In this document: piece after piece, positions 10,908 through 22,107 of the stretch
Layout: each line of letters begins with the position of its first letter
Position numbering within the stretch: the first letter of the stretch is position 1
Assembly (NCBI GenBank): GCA_958496175.1
Contig: OY292276.1
Location: 11,550,001-11,614,000, forward strand
Source: Sisyra terminalis
Lineage: Eukaryota; Arthropoda; Insecta; Neuroptera; Sisyridae
Length of the DNA stretch: 64,000 nt
Direction: 5' to 3'
Program-made: the position numbers and the translations under genes
Notes under the pieces: model-generated
What the model saw: the letters and a program-made list of their open reading frames with translations, nothing else
Database searches by the model: none
Told to the model about the DNA's origin: nothing

Positions 10908-13080
10908 TTTCATCGAAATATTCGACAAAAAATTGTTGGCAAAAATAGGCATGCATTTGGTCAGCGATTTCAAATTTCAGAAAAGCTGAAAATGAAAGTT
11001 TTTCCCCTTAAGCTTTTCCGGGCCCAAATTTTCACCATCGATAGAGTAATTCAAGCCCTTTCCAATAAGCTTACGATCGATAACCTACGGTCGATAGTTT
11101 TCGATTAAATGGACGTTAAAGTTGAAAAAAGTGGAAAAAAAACCGATATTTGACAGTTTTTCGAGATTTTTCCGGATTTTGGCTGAAAATTTTCCTGAAA
11201 AACCAAAAAAATTCCACTTAAGAATATGATTTTTAGGCTTCCCGTTGCATAACGAAGCCATTCCCGAAATCCTATTTGACGAAAATCGAAAATTCGATAT
11301 CCTCCCCCTCATTTTTGGAATTTTTTCGTGTTTGACGTCATTTGGTGACGTCACATATATGAACGAAAAAAAAGTAAAATAAATTCAATGGAATCGCTAT
11401 CGACCTCTGTTCAACCACGGAAGATTGAGAACTTGATCATCGAAATTAACGCTGTAACTTAACGAATAATGATTATTAACGATGGATAGTTATTAATTAA
11501 GCTGTAAGAAAGAGAGAGAAATTAGTTTAGAATTAATTAGAAATTAAAAATCTTTTACCTTTTTCGGGGTTCGAACTCAGATCTTCCGTTTTTCTCGGCA
11601 TCAGTGCACATATCCATAACGATTCGGCCATTAGATGATATATGTAAATGACGTTAAAACTCATATATAAACAATTCTTATGAGATTGTAGAAAATGGAA
11701 AAACTTTTTCGATGGAAATAATTTTAATATCGGGAAAATATTTTAACCATAGCTGCTCCATGTTACGATCGGAAAAATTGTCTAACGACATTATGACATT
11801 TTAATGTCCTTCATCCTTTTTTTCCCGAAAACAGTTTTTCCTTTAAATTACTTACTTGTATTGCATAATACATGTAAATATTTTAGAGGAAAAATCGAAC
11901 AGTTAAGACATTTTTGATTGCATCTTCTTTTGAATGCAATATCATCGAAAATGAAAATAATTAATATCGAAAAAAGCGATTAAGGTACTTAATCGAAAAG
12001 TGCAAATATTATTCATTATTCTTTTCATTCTCGATTCGTTCTCATTCATTCTCGAAATCGCATATATCGTTAATTTTGTAAATTTTTTATTTCGAAAAAT
12101 TCGATTAAGGGTACCGAAAAGTGAAAATGTTCTTCAACAATCGCCTCGATCGTAACATTAACAGTGCGAATTTCTTCGCAAAATTCGATTAAAAATATTC
12201 GAATAAAATTTTATAAAACCGACGACCATTTCATGGAGGATTTTGAATTTCTGAAAAAGTGTAAAATAAAAATTTTTCCCTTAAGGTTTTCCGGAACTTC
12301 CTTGGCATCAATCGATAGAGTAATTCAAGCGCTATCGAATGAGCCTACTGTCGTTGACCTACGATCGATAGTTTTCGCTACAAACGGCGTTAAAGTTGAA
12401 AAAAGTGAACAAAATCACGAAAATTGGCCTATTTTTGGGATTTATCGGCATTTTGGCCGAAAAATTTTTACAAAAAAAAATGGAAAAAATTGATAATAGG
12501 ATATGTTTTTTAGGCCTCCCGTGACGTAATTAAGCCATTCCCAGAATCCTATTTCACGAAAATCGAAAATTCGATCATTTTTCGATAATGACGTCATTGG
12601 GTGACGTCATTGGGAGACGACGTATATATGACGTCATATGTATGAACCAAAAAAAAAAATCAACGCAATCGATCGATCACTTTTCAACCCCGAAAGGTTG
12701 AAAGTGATGATCGAATTATTCGGCTGAAACTTAACGAAGAATAATTATTAACGATCGAAAGTGAATATTTAAGCTGTAACCAATCGAGATATATTAGAAA
12801 TAAATTAATAGAAATAGAAAAAACAACTTACCGAACCGAGGCTGGAACCACTGATCTTCCGCTTGAGAGTCCACTGCTCAATCATCTTGGCCATTAGAAG
12901 ATATATGTATTGTTCGTTTAAACTCATATTTAAAGTATTCTCAATCAATTGACACTTGAAAAATTTTTTCGATCGAAGGAATTTGAATTTTCCAAAAATA
13001 TTTTAACCATAGCTTCTCCAGGTTAATCCCGGAAAATTTGTCTAAAGACATGGTAACATTTTAATGTCCATCATCCTTTT
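10908..13080. repeat. Mirror of the ~1.25-kb duplicated units (right arm)
   Basis: Exact reverse complement of about 8680-10850. It includes the mirrored tRNA-like modules at 11558-11633 and 12823-12896 (minus strand) and five TGACGTCA octamers at 11333-11353 and 12589-12636. Confidence 0.85.
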
Positions 13081-13560
13081 TTTTTAAAAAAAACGAACAT
13101 GTATTTGAATAGTATGCTCTAACGTTATATACTTTCTTTATTATTAATAACAGGGATTAAGGACATCGAAAAGTTAAGATATTTTTCGATATTAGCTTTT
13201 TCGTATTATTCAATAATCTATCGAAAAACATTGTACCTCTTTATTGATGTATTAATGAAACTCTTCTATATATATTGTAACTGTAAAAAAAAGGCTCTGA
13301 AATATAAAATTCAAGAGGATAGGTGGGATTAATCGAATTGAAACAATGAATTTTATTAAATTAATTTATTGATGTAAAATATCATTGAAATTCATACAAT
13401 AATACAATAAGAGCTTTCTGCATATTTACAATTGTTTATATAAATTATGTAAAAGTATCAATTGCTACAAGCTTACATAAAAATATTGAGTTAATAAAAT
13501 AACTTTTGATTTTTCTGATATATTGATTATTTATCACTTAAACCACTTATCACTTCACCA

Positions 13561-14287
13561 TCACTGATTTATTGAAACACACTTTACACCACTAATTGTT
13601 GTAGTATATACATTCGTATTCTTCTCGATACATATCGATTGTGGAAATGATATCCTTGAGGAATTTGATTGTTGATTCTCGAACGAACCGCATCCATTCT
13701 TCAATTCTTCAAACGTCCATTTGGAAATGATGAACAATTTAAATCCATTGAAAAAATCTCTAATGTCTTCGATCTGCTTCTTCTGTAGTGAAAAAGTCAA
13801 TTAGATCAATATAATTATAAGTTTCAAAACTCGGACACTTACTAAACATTTATCTCTGAAAATGATGATACTTTCTTCAACCCCAACACATTTGTCCTTG
13901 TCCTTAATTTCCAGGAAAGTTGAATCTGTAATAATACATTGATTTAAATTAATACAACAAATCATAAGTCAAATTTATATCAAGTAAACTAGTGAACTTA
14001 TGCACCAGCCCAATTACATTCTTGAATAAATGGTTGCATAGTTTCTACAATATGTAGAAAACGAATAATTGCAAGGAAGGCTTTTTCTGATAAGAGTAAC
14101 TTTTTTTGATAATTTATAAAATAAGATCTATACCTGAAATGAAATGTGATTTTTTTTTCCTGTAATCAAAAGGACACCCACAATATCCATTCAAAGTATC
14201 AAAAAGGACAATTTTCAAGTACGTAAAAAGGATAAAAGGAATAGTTATTTTAGCTGAAACTGAACAGAATAATATTGACTGAATCAT
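13561..14287 (-). CDS. Hypothetical three-exon gene, mirror copy in right arm
   Basis: Exact inverted copy of the gene at 7471-8197. On the minus strand the exons are 14287-14134, 13925-13843 and 13782-13561. The translation and all splice sites are identical, with no inactivating change in either copy. The two copies transcribe toward the loop, so read-through from either one would produce an RNA able to fold on itself. Function is unknown. Confidence 0.45.
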
Positions 14288-14414
14288 CCTTAACGTAACA
14301 ATATACGAAGCGATAATATAACAAAAGGATTCGAATTGGACCCAAAAAAATTTTTCTTCAAAGAAAAACCGTGGGTTAACCATCGTTGATTTTTCACGAA
14401 AATCGTCAAATTTC

Positions 14415-15490
14415 ATTTTTTTTTTTTACGATGGCAATGGATAATATACGTCCCAAATACATGCTATGCAAATTATTCCGAAAACAACGGCCGTTTAAGG
14501 GACGAAATGGACCATAAAAGTGCGAGGTAAAAAAAAAAATCCGTCAAAAATTCAATCGCATATAACATCGTTATATAAGGGATGATTTTCAAACTAAAGA
14601 CAGTTTCTGCTTCTTAACAATGTGTTAAACGATAATATAACAATCTTCATGGAAATCGAAACAAAAAGATTTTTCTTTAAAAAAAAACCGTGGGTTAACC
14701 ATTGTTGATTTTTCACCATAATCGTCAAAATAAAAAAAAATGTTTAGGATGCCAATCGATAATATACGTCCATCCGTTCATGCTGTGCATATTTTTCCAA
14801 AAACAAACCCCGTTTAAGGGATGAAATCGACCATCAAAGAGTCAAGAAGTAATCATCAATCCAACAAAAGTTCAATCGCATATAATATCGTTATTTAAGG
14901 AATGATTTTCGAAATAAAGGCAGTTTCTGGTTCGTAACAATGTCTTAAACGATGATATAACAATCTACTTGGATTTCGAAATAAAAATATTTTTCTTTAA
15001 AAAAAAACCGTGGGTTAACCATCGTTGATTTTTCACGAAAATCGTCAAATTTCAAAAAAAAGTTTTACAATGCCAATCGATAATATACGTCCATCCGTTC
15101 ATGCTGTGCAAATTTTTCCGAGAACAAACCACGTTTAAGGGATGAAATCGACCATCAAAGTGCCAAGAAGTAATCATCAATCCGACAAAAGTTTAATCGC
15201 ATATAACATCGTTATATAAGGGATGATTTTTGAACTAAAGAAAGTTTCTGCGTCGTAACAATGTATTAAACGATAATATAAGAATCTATTTGGAAATCGA
15301 AACAAAAATATTTTTCGTCAAAAAAAACCGTGGGTTAATCATCGTTGAATTTTCACCAAAATCGTCAAAACCAAAAAAAAATTTTTACAATGCCAATCGA
15401 TAATATACGTCCATCCCTTCATGCTGTGCAAATTTTTTCAAAAACAAACCCCTTTTAAGGGATGAAATAGACCATGAAAGTGCGAAGATT
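14415..15490. repeat. ~320-bp satellite array, right flank of the giant palindrome
   Basis: The landmark CCAATCGATAATATACGTCC recurs near 14751, 15071 and 15391 (a variant near 14436), so the period is about 318-320 bp over about 3.3 units. Units differ by point changes and small indels, unlike the exact identity inside the palindrome. The array ends near 15490 at ordinary AT-rich DNA. Confidence 0.85.
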
Positions 15491-16125
15491 TTATTTATCG
15501 TTAACCTTTATTAAAGAATTATTTTGATTAATAGGATTATGTAATACTTTTATGGGAAGAACGAATTAAAGTTGGGAAAAGTCGGGAAAGAATGATTCAA
15601 ATCTGGAATATTTGCGGTAACCATAACTACTCTTCAATAGAAGATATGTAAAACGGTGAAATAATTTCTGGGTGTTTTATTTTTCATCGAAAATTGGAAA
15701 ATAGACTTCTCACAAATATGCTGTCCTAGTATTTCTAGAAGCATGGAAAAACTAATCATCGAAGGACGTCAAAAAAAAATCGTTATTAAATCTGAGGATT
15801 AACCGAAGATTATTAGTTCGAGATAGAAGAGTTTTTATTAGAAATCGGACAATTAAAAAAAATACATTATTTTTTTCAAATGTAAATAATCAAGTCACGA
15901 TTCTTTAACAATCTGGTCATGCTTTAACGCAAAAAAAGGATAAATGTTATTTTTTAAGATAAAATTAATTAAAAATTATAAACATATTAATATGGAATTA
16001 TTACCATATTGACTTCTAGTCTGATAATTTAATCTTATCTTTGTTTTGCATAAAGACTATCGAATGCAATTAAAACTGTTAATCAGTGCAACTGTTGAAC
16101 AAATAGAAATCAAAATCTGGGTATT
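15491..16125. other. Upstream region of the first EcKinase-family gene
   Basis: AT-rich, no repeat recognised. No convincing TATA box or initiator can be singled out. The region separates the satellite from the start codon at 16126. Confidence 0.4.
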
Positions 16126-17379
16126 ATGAATACTGAAATTAGTTTCCTTACGGCAGAGGATTGCCAGGTGGTCGCCAAAAAACTTGGAAATAATAAATCG
16201 ATAAAACTTGTTCACTTCGATATTAGTCCCATTACCACCGATAGTAATCCAGAAATAGTTGGATTAATGGGAAAATATTTTCGAGCAAAACTCACAGTAA
16301 ATATTGATGCAATAGAAAAAAATTACATTTTTTTTATCAAAAAGAAACCAGAAAATGTGCCCGTTATCGAGCAGTTTGTGGAAAGTGGATTCTTGGAAAG
16401 GGAAAAAATATTTTTCAACACTTTTATGGAAAAATTCGATGGTGATTGGGCACCCAAGTGTTATCTGGCAAAAGATGATTTCATAGTTCTTGAGGATTTG
16501 GCAATTAAAAACTATGTTCTTCCAAAAGTTGATGTGTACGATGAGATTCATTGTCAAGTGATTTTAAAATCGCTCGCAAAATTACACGCCGAAACTTTTC
16601 GGATTGAAAAAACTTTGGGTAAATCCATAAGTGATGTGGATCCTAAACTTTTTGGATGTAACTCTTATTTTTCCCGTACCGATACGGCCACATATGATTG
16701 GTTTGTGAATGGTGTTGAAAGTATTTGTGGAGTTATTGAAATCATGCCGGAATATAAATCGAAAAGTGAGGAATTCTCGAATTTGGTGCGGGAAAAATTT
16801 CAAACATTTCGTCCGTTGCAAGTTGCCTCAACGAAATTTCGTAATGTTCTTTGCCACTGCGATTTGTGGAAACACAATTTTTTGATGAAATACAACGGAG
16901 ATATTCCAGAACATTGTTGTTTAATTGACTATCAATTGTTGCAGTATACACCACCGGCTCATGATGTCATCCAATTTATCACCACCAACACTGCCCAGGA
17001 CTTTCGTGAAAAAAATTTACATCAACTTCTCGATTTTTACTATGAAGAATTTCGCAAAAATGTCAAGGCTTTACGTTTAGAAAATGTAAACATTGACAAA
17101 ATCCATTCGAGGAATGACTTTTTGATGAGTTGCAGAGAAGAAATACAATTTGCCGTTATTATTACGGTTATACAAAAATCCATATCGTTTATGGGAAAAA
17201 CTTTTCTCAATTCAATCATGAATGATCCAGAAATGTATACAAAATTTATGGGTGACGATCGGAAATTTTATATTTTACAAGAATGCCAACAAAATGAAGA
17301 ATATAAACTTTCAATATTCAATTTGATCAAAGAAATGTTTGCTGTTTTTGATGGAAAATACTATTCTAAGTTTAAATAA
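16126..17379 (+). CDS. EcKinase-family (ecdysteroid kinase-like) protein, copy 1
   Basis: A single-exon open frame of 417 aa, a normal length for the insect EcKinase/CHK-like family (PF02958 type). Members are kinase-fold small-molecule phosphotransferases; some phosphorylate ecdysteroids and others are linked to detoxification. Visible landmarks are the N-lobe FFIKKKP (residues 69-75) with the likely ATP-binding lysine, VLEDLA (121-126), the Brenner-type catalytic segment LCHCDLWKHN (242-251) and the metal-binding aspartate in LIDYQ (D268). The usual HGD is HCD here (G to C at 245), while the paralogue at 23051 keeps HGD. The protein is predicted cytosolic, with no signal peptide. AATAAA lies at 17388-17393, just after the stop. 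The substrate cannot be told from sequence. Confidence 0.92.
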   Translation: MNTEISFLTAEDCQVVAKKLGNNKSIKLVHFDISPITTDSNPEIVGLMGKYFRAKLTVNIDAIEKNYIFFIKKKPENVPVIEQFVESGFLEREKIFFNTFMEKFDGDWAPKCYLAKDDFIVLEDLAIKNYVLPKVDVYDEIHCQVILKSLAKLHAETFRIEKTLGKSISDVDPKLFGCNSYFSRTDTATYDWFVNGVESICGVIEIMPEYKSKSEEFSNLVREKFQTFRPLQVASTKFRNVLCHCDLWKHNFLMKYNGDIPEHCCLIDYQLLQYTPPAHDVIQFITTNTAQDFREKNLHQLLDFYYEEFRKNVKALRLENVNIDKIHSRNDFLMSCREEIQFAVIITVIQKSISFMGKTFLNSIMNDPEMYTKFMGDDRKFYILQECQQNEEYKLSIFNLIKEMFAVFDGKYYSKFK

Positions 17380-17529
17380 TTTTGTAAAATAAATAAATAT
17401 ACAAGTACTTGTTTTTCTTAGTTCTTACAAAACCTTCTGAATTTTTTGCAAAGCTTTCAACTTTGATTAAAAAGAATCTTTGAATACTATCAATTTTCAT
17501 TCCTTTTTAGCTTATAAAATCAAAACCAA

Positions 17530-17640
17530 GTAATAAGTTTTTCATGAAGAAGTTGTGGCTTTCGAATCCAAAGCCATGTGTTGATTCTATGGATGATATC
17601 ACCAACATTTTGCAACCATTCCGGGGCGCATCTCCAGGGC
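17530..17640 (-). repeat. Fragment of dispersed repeat G
   Basis: Read on the minus strand, about 70 bp (GATATCATCCATAGAATCAA onward to AAAGCCACAACTT) closely match + strand 22600-22660. In the second copy this block follows a CTGAAGAAG...GAAACG motif, linking it to the hammerhead-like repeats. The small open frames here are not supported as genes. Confidence 0.5.
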
Positions 17641-17883
17641 TTTATATACTCCAAAACGAATTTCAAAATTCTGATTTTAAAGATGAAAAGATAAAAACAA
17701 AAAAGCAGGTTAATCAAATAAGTCTTCTCTTTTTACAACTTAAAAGTTTGCCAACTAAAAAATAGAGATTCTTGTGGATCTCTATTCCTACTTTGAGCTT
17801 TCTCTTGAAAAAGCTACTTTTAAATATTTGCGCTGTTAGTGACAAATAAGAGAACTATAATCTGAATCGGTTATTGTGTACTT

Positions 17884-18818
17884 TAGACTGGGCCAAAAAA
17901 ATCGACTATTTTTTTTTTTTTTTTGAAAAGTATATCAAATATTTTGTTCAAGGTGACAAAAAAAAATATCGGGAAGGTTTGAGCCCTTAATATTAGTATT
18001 AAGAGGTCTATCACCTTTAATTTCGATTTTTTATTTGTGCTTTCATTTTTGCGTCAGTGCTGTCAAACTATCAAGGTAAAAAAAATAATTTGCACAAATA
18101 TTTATAAAAAATTAAATTTCCTACAAAAAACGTTTCTTTGAAAATTTTTGTCAGACACGCCGTTTCCGAATAATCAAGCTTCAGACATTGATATAATTTT
18201 TAGATTTATCTTTTTTATTTTGGAATTTTGTAACTAACGAACAAATAAATATATAGAAATGAACAATATAGATTCTTGAAGAGAAATTAATGCATACAAA
18301 AAAGGTGTCTTGACGTTTTTACATAAAATCACTCTTTCAAAATTGATTCAACATTGAAAAAAACAATAATTTAATTTTTCCTTCAACTTTAATTGTGAAT
18401 AATTTTTGAAAAAGTGATTTTATGTAAAAACGTTTAGATACCTTTTTTGTAGAGCATTAAATTTCCTTCAATAATCTATATTGTTCATTTCTATATATTT
18501 ATTTGTTCGTTAGTTACAAAATTCCAAAATAAAAAAGATAAATCTAAAAATTATATCAATGTTTAAAGCTTGATTATTGGCGTGCCTGGCATAAATTTTC
18601 AAAGAGACGTTTTTTGTAGGGAAATTAATTTTCTATAACTATATGCGCAGATGAATTTTTTTACCTTGATAGTTTGACAGCATTGACGCAAAAATGAAAG
18701 CACAAATAAAAATTCGAAATTAAAGATGATAGACAATACATAGACTTGTAATATAGACTTGTACAATATTTTCGATATACTTTTCAAAAAAAGTAGTTGA
18801 TTTTTTTGGCCCAGTCGA
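17884..18818. mobile_element. Fold-back element, family B (hAT-like, non-autonomous)
   Basis: Long inverted arms meet near 18350. The left end reads TAGACTGGGCCAAAAAAATC and the right end is its reverse complement with the last two bases changed. No target duplication is visible, so the right end may be altered or recombined. Inner motifs CTTAATATTAGTATTAAGAG and CTCTACAAAAAAGG are shared with families A, C and D. There is no coding capacity. Confidence 0.75.
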
Positions 18819-18957
18819 ACATATATATGATAATATCGATAAAAATATATCTACGGTTTTAGTTATTGTAGACCTAGGAAAGGCTTTCAACACCGTGAAT
18901 CACAAAATCTTATTAGATAAACTTTGGGAACGAGGTATTAGAGGTATCCCTCATAAA

Positions 18958-19790
18958 CAACAATTAACCGCTTGTAACATTGTTATATAAGGAATGATTT
19001 TCGAACTAAAGACAGTTTTGGGTTCATAATAATGAATTAAACGATAATATAACAATCTACTTGGAATTAAAACAAAAAAAAAAATTCGTAAAAAAAAACT
19101 GTGGGTTAACAACCATCGTTAATTTTTCACAAAAATCGTCTAATTTTAAAAAAAAAATTTAAGGATGCCAATCGAAAATATACGTTCATCCGTACATGCT
19201 GTGCAAATTTTTCCGAAAACAAAGCCCGTTTAAGGGATGAAATCGACCATCAAAGTGCCAAGAAGTAATCATCGATCCGTCAAAAGTTCAATCGCATATA
19301 ACATCGTTATATAAGGGATGATTTTCGAACTAAAGGCAGTTTCTGCTTCGTAACAACGTATTAAACGATAATATAACAATCTACTTGGAAATCGAAACAA
19401 AAATATTTTTCGTCAAAAAAAAACCATGGCTTAACCATCGTTTATTTTTCACGAAATTCGTCAAATTTAAAAAAATTATTTTATGATGCCAATTGATAAT
19501 ATACGTCTTCCTGTACATGTTGTGCAATTTTTTCCGATAACAAAGCCCGTTTAATGGACGAAATCGGCCATCAAAGGGTCCAAAGAAATCAACAATTCTT
19601 CAAAAGTTCAATCGCAAGTTACATCGTTAAATAAGGGATGATTTTCGAATCAAAGACAGTTTCTGGTTCGTAACAATGTATTAAACGATAATATAACAAT
19701 TTACTTTGAATTCGAAACAAAAAAATATTTCATCAAAAAAAACCCGTGAGTTAATCATCGTTGATTTTTCACAAAAATCGTTGATTTTTT
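18958..19790. repeat. ~320-bp satellite units inside the non-LTR element
   Basis: About 2.5 units of the same satellite that flanks the palindrome; the CCAATCGA-type landmark is near 19168 and 19488. The array is bracketed by two versions of the same ~120-bp reverse-transcriptase segment (18846-18957 and 19793-19910). The right junction runs from satellite ...TGATTTTT into AATATATCTACG, the same retroelement point as in the copy at 47723. Confidence 0.8.
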
Positions 19791-20672
19791 ATAACAATAT
19801 ATCTACGATTTTAGTTATTCTAGACCTAGCAAAAGCTTTCGACACCGTTAATCACAAAATCTTATTGGATAAACTTAGAAGACGCTGTATTAGAGGTATC
19901 CCTCATAAACTATAGGAGAACTATTTAACTAATATAGAACAACGTGTTATTATCAATAATAGTAGTAATAAGACTAATACTGTTAAAGTAAATGTTCCTC
20001 AAGGAACAATTCTGGACTCACTACTCTTCATTTTGTATACTGATGATATTTTTAATTGTCTACTTAATGGGGCTTTAATTTCATATGCGGATGATACAGT
20101 AATACGCTGTTCTGGGAGTACTTGGGCTGAAGTCAACCTTATTTTAACTCGATGGTTAACCAAAATTGACTATTGGTTAAGAGAAAATCAGTTGTCTCTT
20201 AACATAGATAAGTCAACGAATATTACGTTTGGTAGTTACATTGATAGTATCCCCGATAATTTCCATCTTAAAATAAATAATGTTGAACTTAAAAGAGTAG
20301 ATAATTGTAAGTATCTGGGACTAATTTTCGATGCGTACTTGAAATGGGACTCACATATCTATGAATTAACAACAAAAATAAGGTACTTTTCATTCTTATT
20401 CTTTAAATTGAGCAAATGCTTAAGTCCCTTGGTATTAAAAACTATTTATTATGAGTTATTTGAAACTATAATCAATTATGGCATAATTGCATGGGGTGGG
20501 ACATATAAAAATAGTATTAGGTCATTAACTAGTACCCAAAATCGTTTTATTAATTATTTTACTTCACGTAATATTGTTGATATACCCCTTGGTATCAGGG
20601 AATCCTTTATTATCAGTGCCTTAACATACTACTATAGTGAATGTAAAGAGCAATATAATAATAAGTGTACAT

Positions 20673-21725
20673 TAGACTAATTCAAAAAAAATGATGACTT
20701 TTTTTCTTAATTATGTCGAAAATATTGTTGGGAATGACAAAAAAAAATCCTGTGAAAGTTTAAGCTCTTAATATTAATATTTAGAGGTGCCGCATCGCAA
20801 ATTTCGATTTTCCATTTAAATAACATGGGAACAATATTCTCTTGCACTTTGGAATTTTATAGCTCACGTTGATGACAATATTTCGGAATGACCAAGGTAT
20901 ATTCTTGTAGAAAATTGAACGATCTACAAAAAGGGTGGTCTTACAAGTTTTTGATATATTTCTTCCTTCAAAAGTTATTCGAGGTCAAAGTTGAACTAAA
21001 GAGAAATTTTAATATTTTTCCAATTTTTTGACGCAACCATCAATTTTATGAGAAAATTTTATAGGACATTTTTTGTAGAGCACTTTTTTTTCTATAACTT
21101 ATCTCTATAAACATTTTTGGTATTTTTCACAGGTCCTAAGTTATTTGTATTAAACTGAAAATATTCGTAATTTTATTGTTTTAAATTAATAATATTCCCT
21201 GAATTATATATTTTTAACATATTTTTTTTTTATTTTCATTAAATAATTTGCTAAAAAACCATTACCGTTTTCTGAACAAAAAGTGCTGATTTATATTATT
21301 TGATTTTTGGCAATCCTTCCAAGGTCAAGACGATCGATCTATAAAAACAAATAAAAACATTTTCCAAATATTATATATATATAAAATTTCTCTTTAGTTC
21401 AACTTTGACCTCGAATAACTTTTGAAGGAATAAATATATGAAAAAACTTGTAAGAGATCTTTTTTTGTATATCGTTCAATTTTCTACAAGATTATACCTT
21501 GGTCATTCCAAAATATTAATCACCAACGTGAGCTATAAAATTCCAAAATGCAAGAGAATATTGTTCCCATGTTATTTAAATGGAAAATCGAAATTTACGA
21601 TGCGGCATCTCTTAATATTAATATTAAAAGCTTAAACTTTCACAGGATTTTTTTTTGTCATTTCCAACAATATTTTCGAACTAATTAAGAAAAAAAAATC
21701 ATCAATTTTTTCTTCAATCAGTCTA
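20673..21725. mobile_element. Fold-back element, family A, complete copy
   Basis: 1053 bp with TIRs TAGACTAATTC / TAGACTGATTG, flanked by perfect 8-bp direct repeats GTGTACAT (20665-20672 and 21726-21733), the duplication length of hAT elements. Comparison with the second retroelement copy (around 48530) confirms that it interrupts ORF2. Arms are several hundred bases long and contain TTAATATTAATATT, GATCTACAAAAA and AAAAGTTATTCGAG. It encodes no transposase, so it must have been mobilised in trans. Confidence 0.9.
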
Positions 21726-22107
21726 GTGTACATAAACTAGATCTAATTTATTAACGCTGCCAAAAACTTCAAAAACAATTAGTACTATGAATCCTTATCT
21801 TGTTGCAATAAAATATTTTAATAAGTTACCCAATCACCTTAAAACTCTTAATTTTAAGCGAAAATAATTGAAGAAAATATTAATAAGCTTAATTGGTAAT
21901 TTCGGTGACTAGTCATTGACATAATTTTCAATTAAATTATAATATTACTTTATTGGTAATTTTTTTTACCTATAATTCATTATATTATTACTTGTTTGAA
22001 ATATATGCAATTGTAATGTAATATTATAGTTCTATGTACAGATGCATTGCACCTCTATAGAATGTATGCTGGAATTAAAATAAAATAAATAAATAAATAA
22101 AAAAAAC

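Larger units (their letters stand above)
7056..14702. repeat. Giant near-perfect palindrome (3.8-kb arms, 57-bp loop)
   Basis: Arms 7056-10850 and 10908-14702 are reverse complements. Paired positions sum to 21758 throughout, with no indel, and all long open frames on one arm have an identical mirror on the other. No mismatch was found in the stretches compared. The loop 10851-10907 is unpaired. Outward identity stops abruptly at 7056/14702, inside the satellite. Each arm contains, from outside inward, about one satellite unit, a three-exon gene candidate, and two diverged copies of a ~1.25-kb unit with tRNA-like modules and TGACGTCA sites. Possible explanations are a very large fold-back transposon, a recent inverted duplication kept identical by gene conversion, or an assembly or read fold-back error. 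Confidence 0.93.
18826..22107 (+). pseudogene. Non-LTR retrotransposon ORF2 remnant, copy 1
   Basis: A reverse transcriptase of the jockey/CR1-like superfamily, broken into pieces. 18835-18957 holds the motif LDKLWERGIRG; satellite follows (18958-19790). 19793-20680 then repeats that segment and continues through VPQGTIL, YADDTV (the catalytic box, intact) and the C-terminal NYGIIAWGG region. An in-frame stop falls after GIPHKL, and a fold-back element (20673-21725) interrupts the end. The remaining C-terminus lies at about 21734-21907 with one further stop. The 3' end is AT-rich with a (TAAA)n tail near 22080-22107, typical of target-primed insertion. A second copy lies at 46860-48908. The exact clade was not determined. 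Confidence 0.85.

Noticed and set aside
7056..14702. Palindrome as a definite assembly artefact
   Set aside because: The 57-bp asymmetric loop and different flanking satellite units make a simple artefact less likely, but it cannot be excluded without reads.
16264..16954. Minus-strand frames of 70-97 aa
   Set aside because: Shadows of the kinase coding sequence; the same occurs at 23144-23479.
17544..17765. 73-aa plus-strand frame after the first kinase gene
   Set aside because: Part of it is a dispersed repeat also found inverted at 22600-22660.
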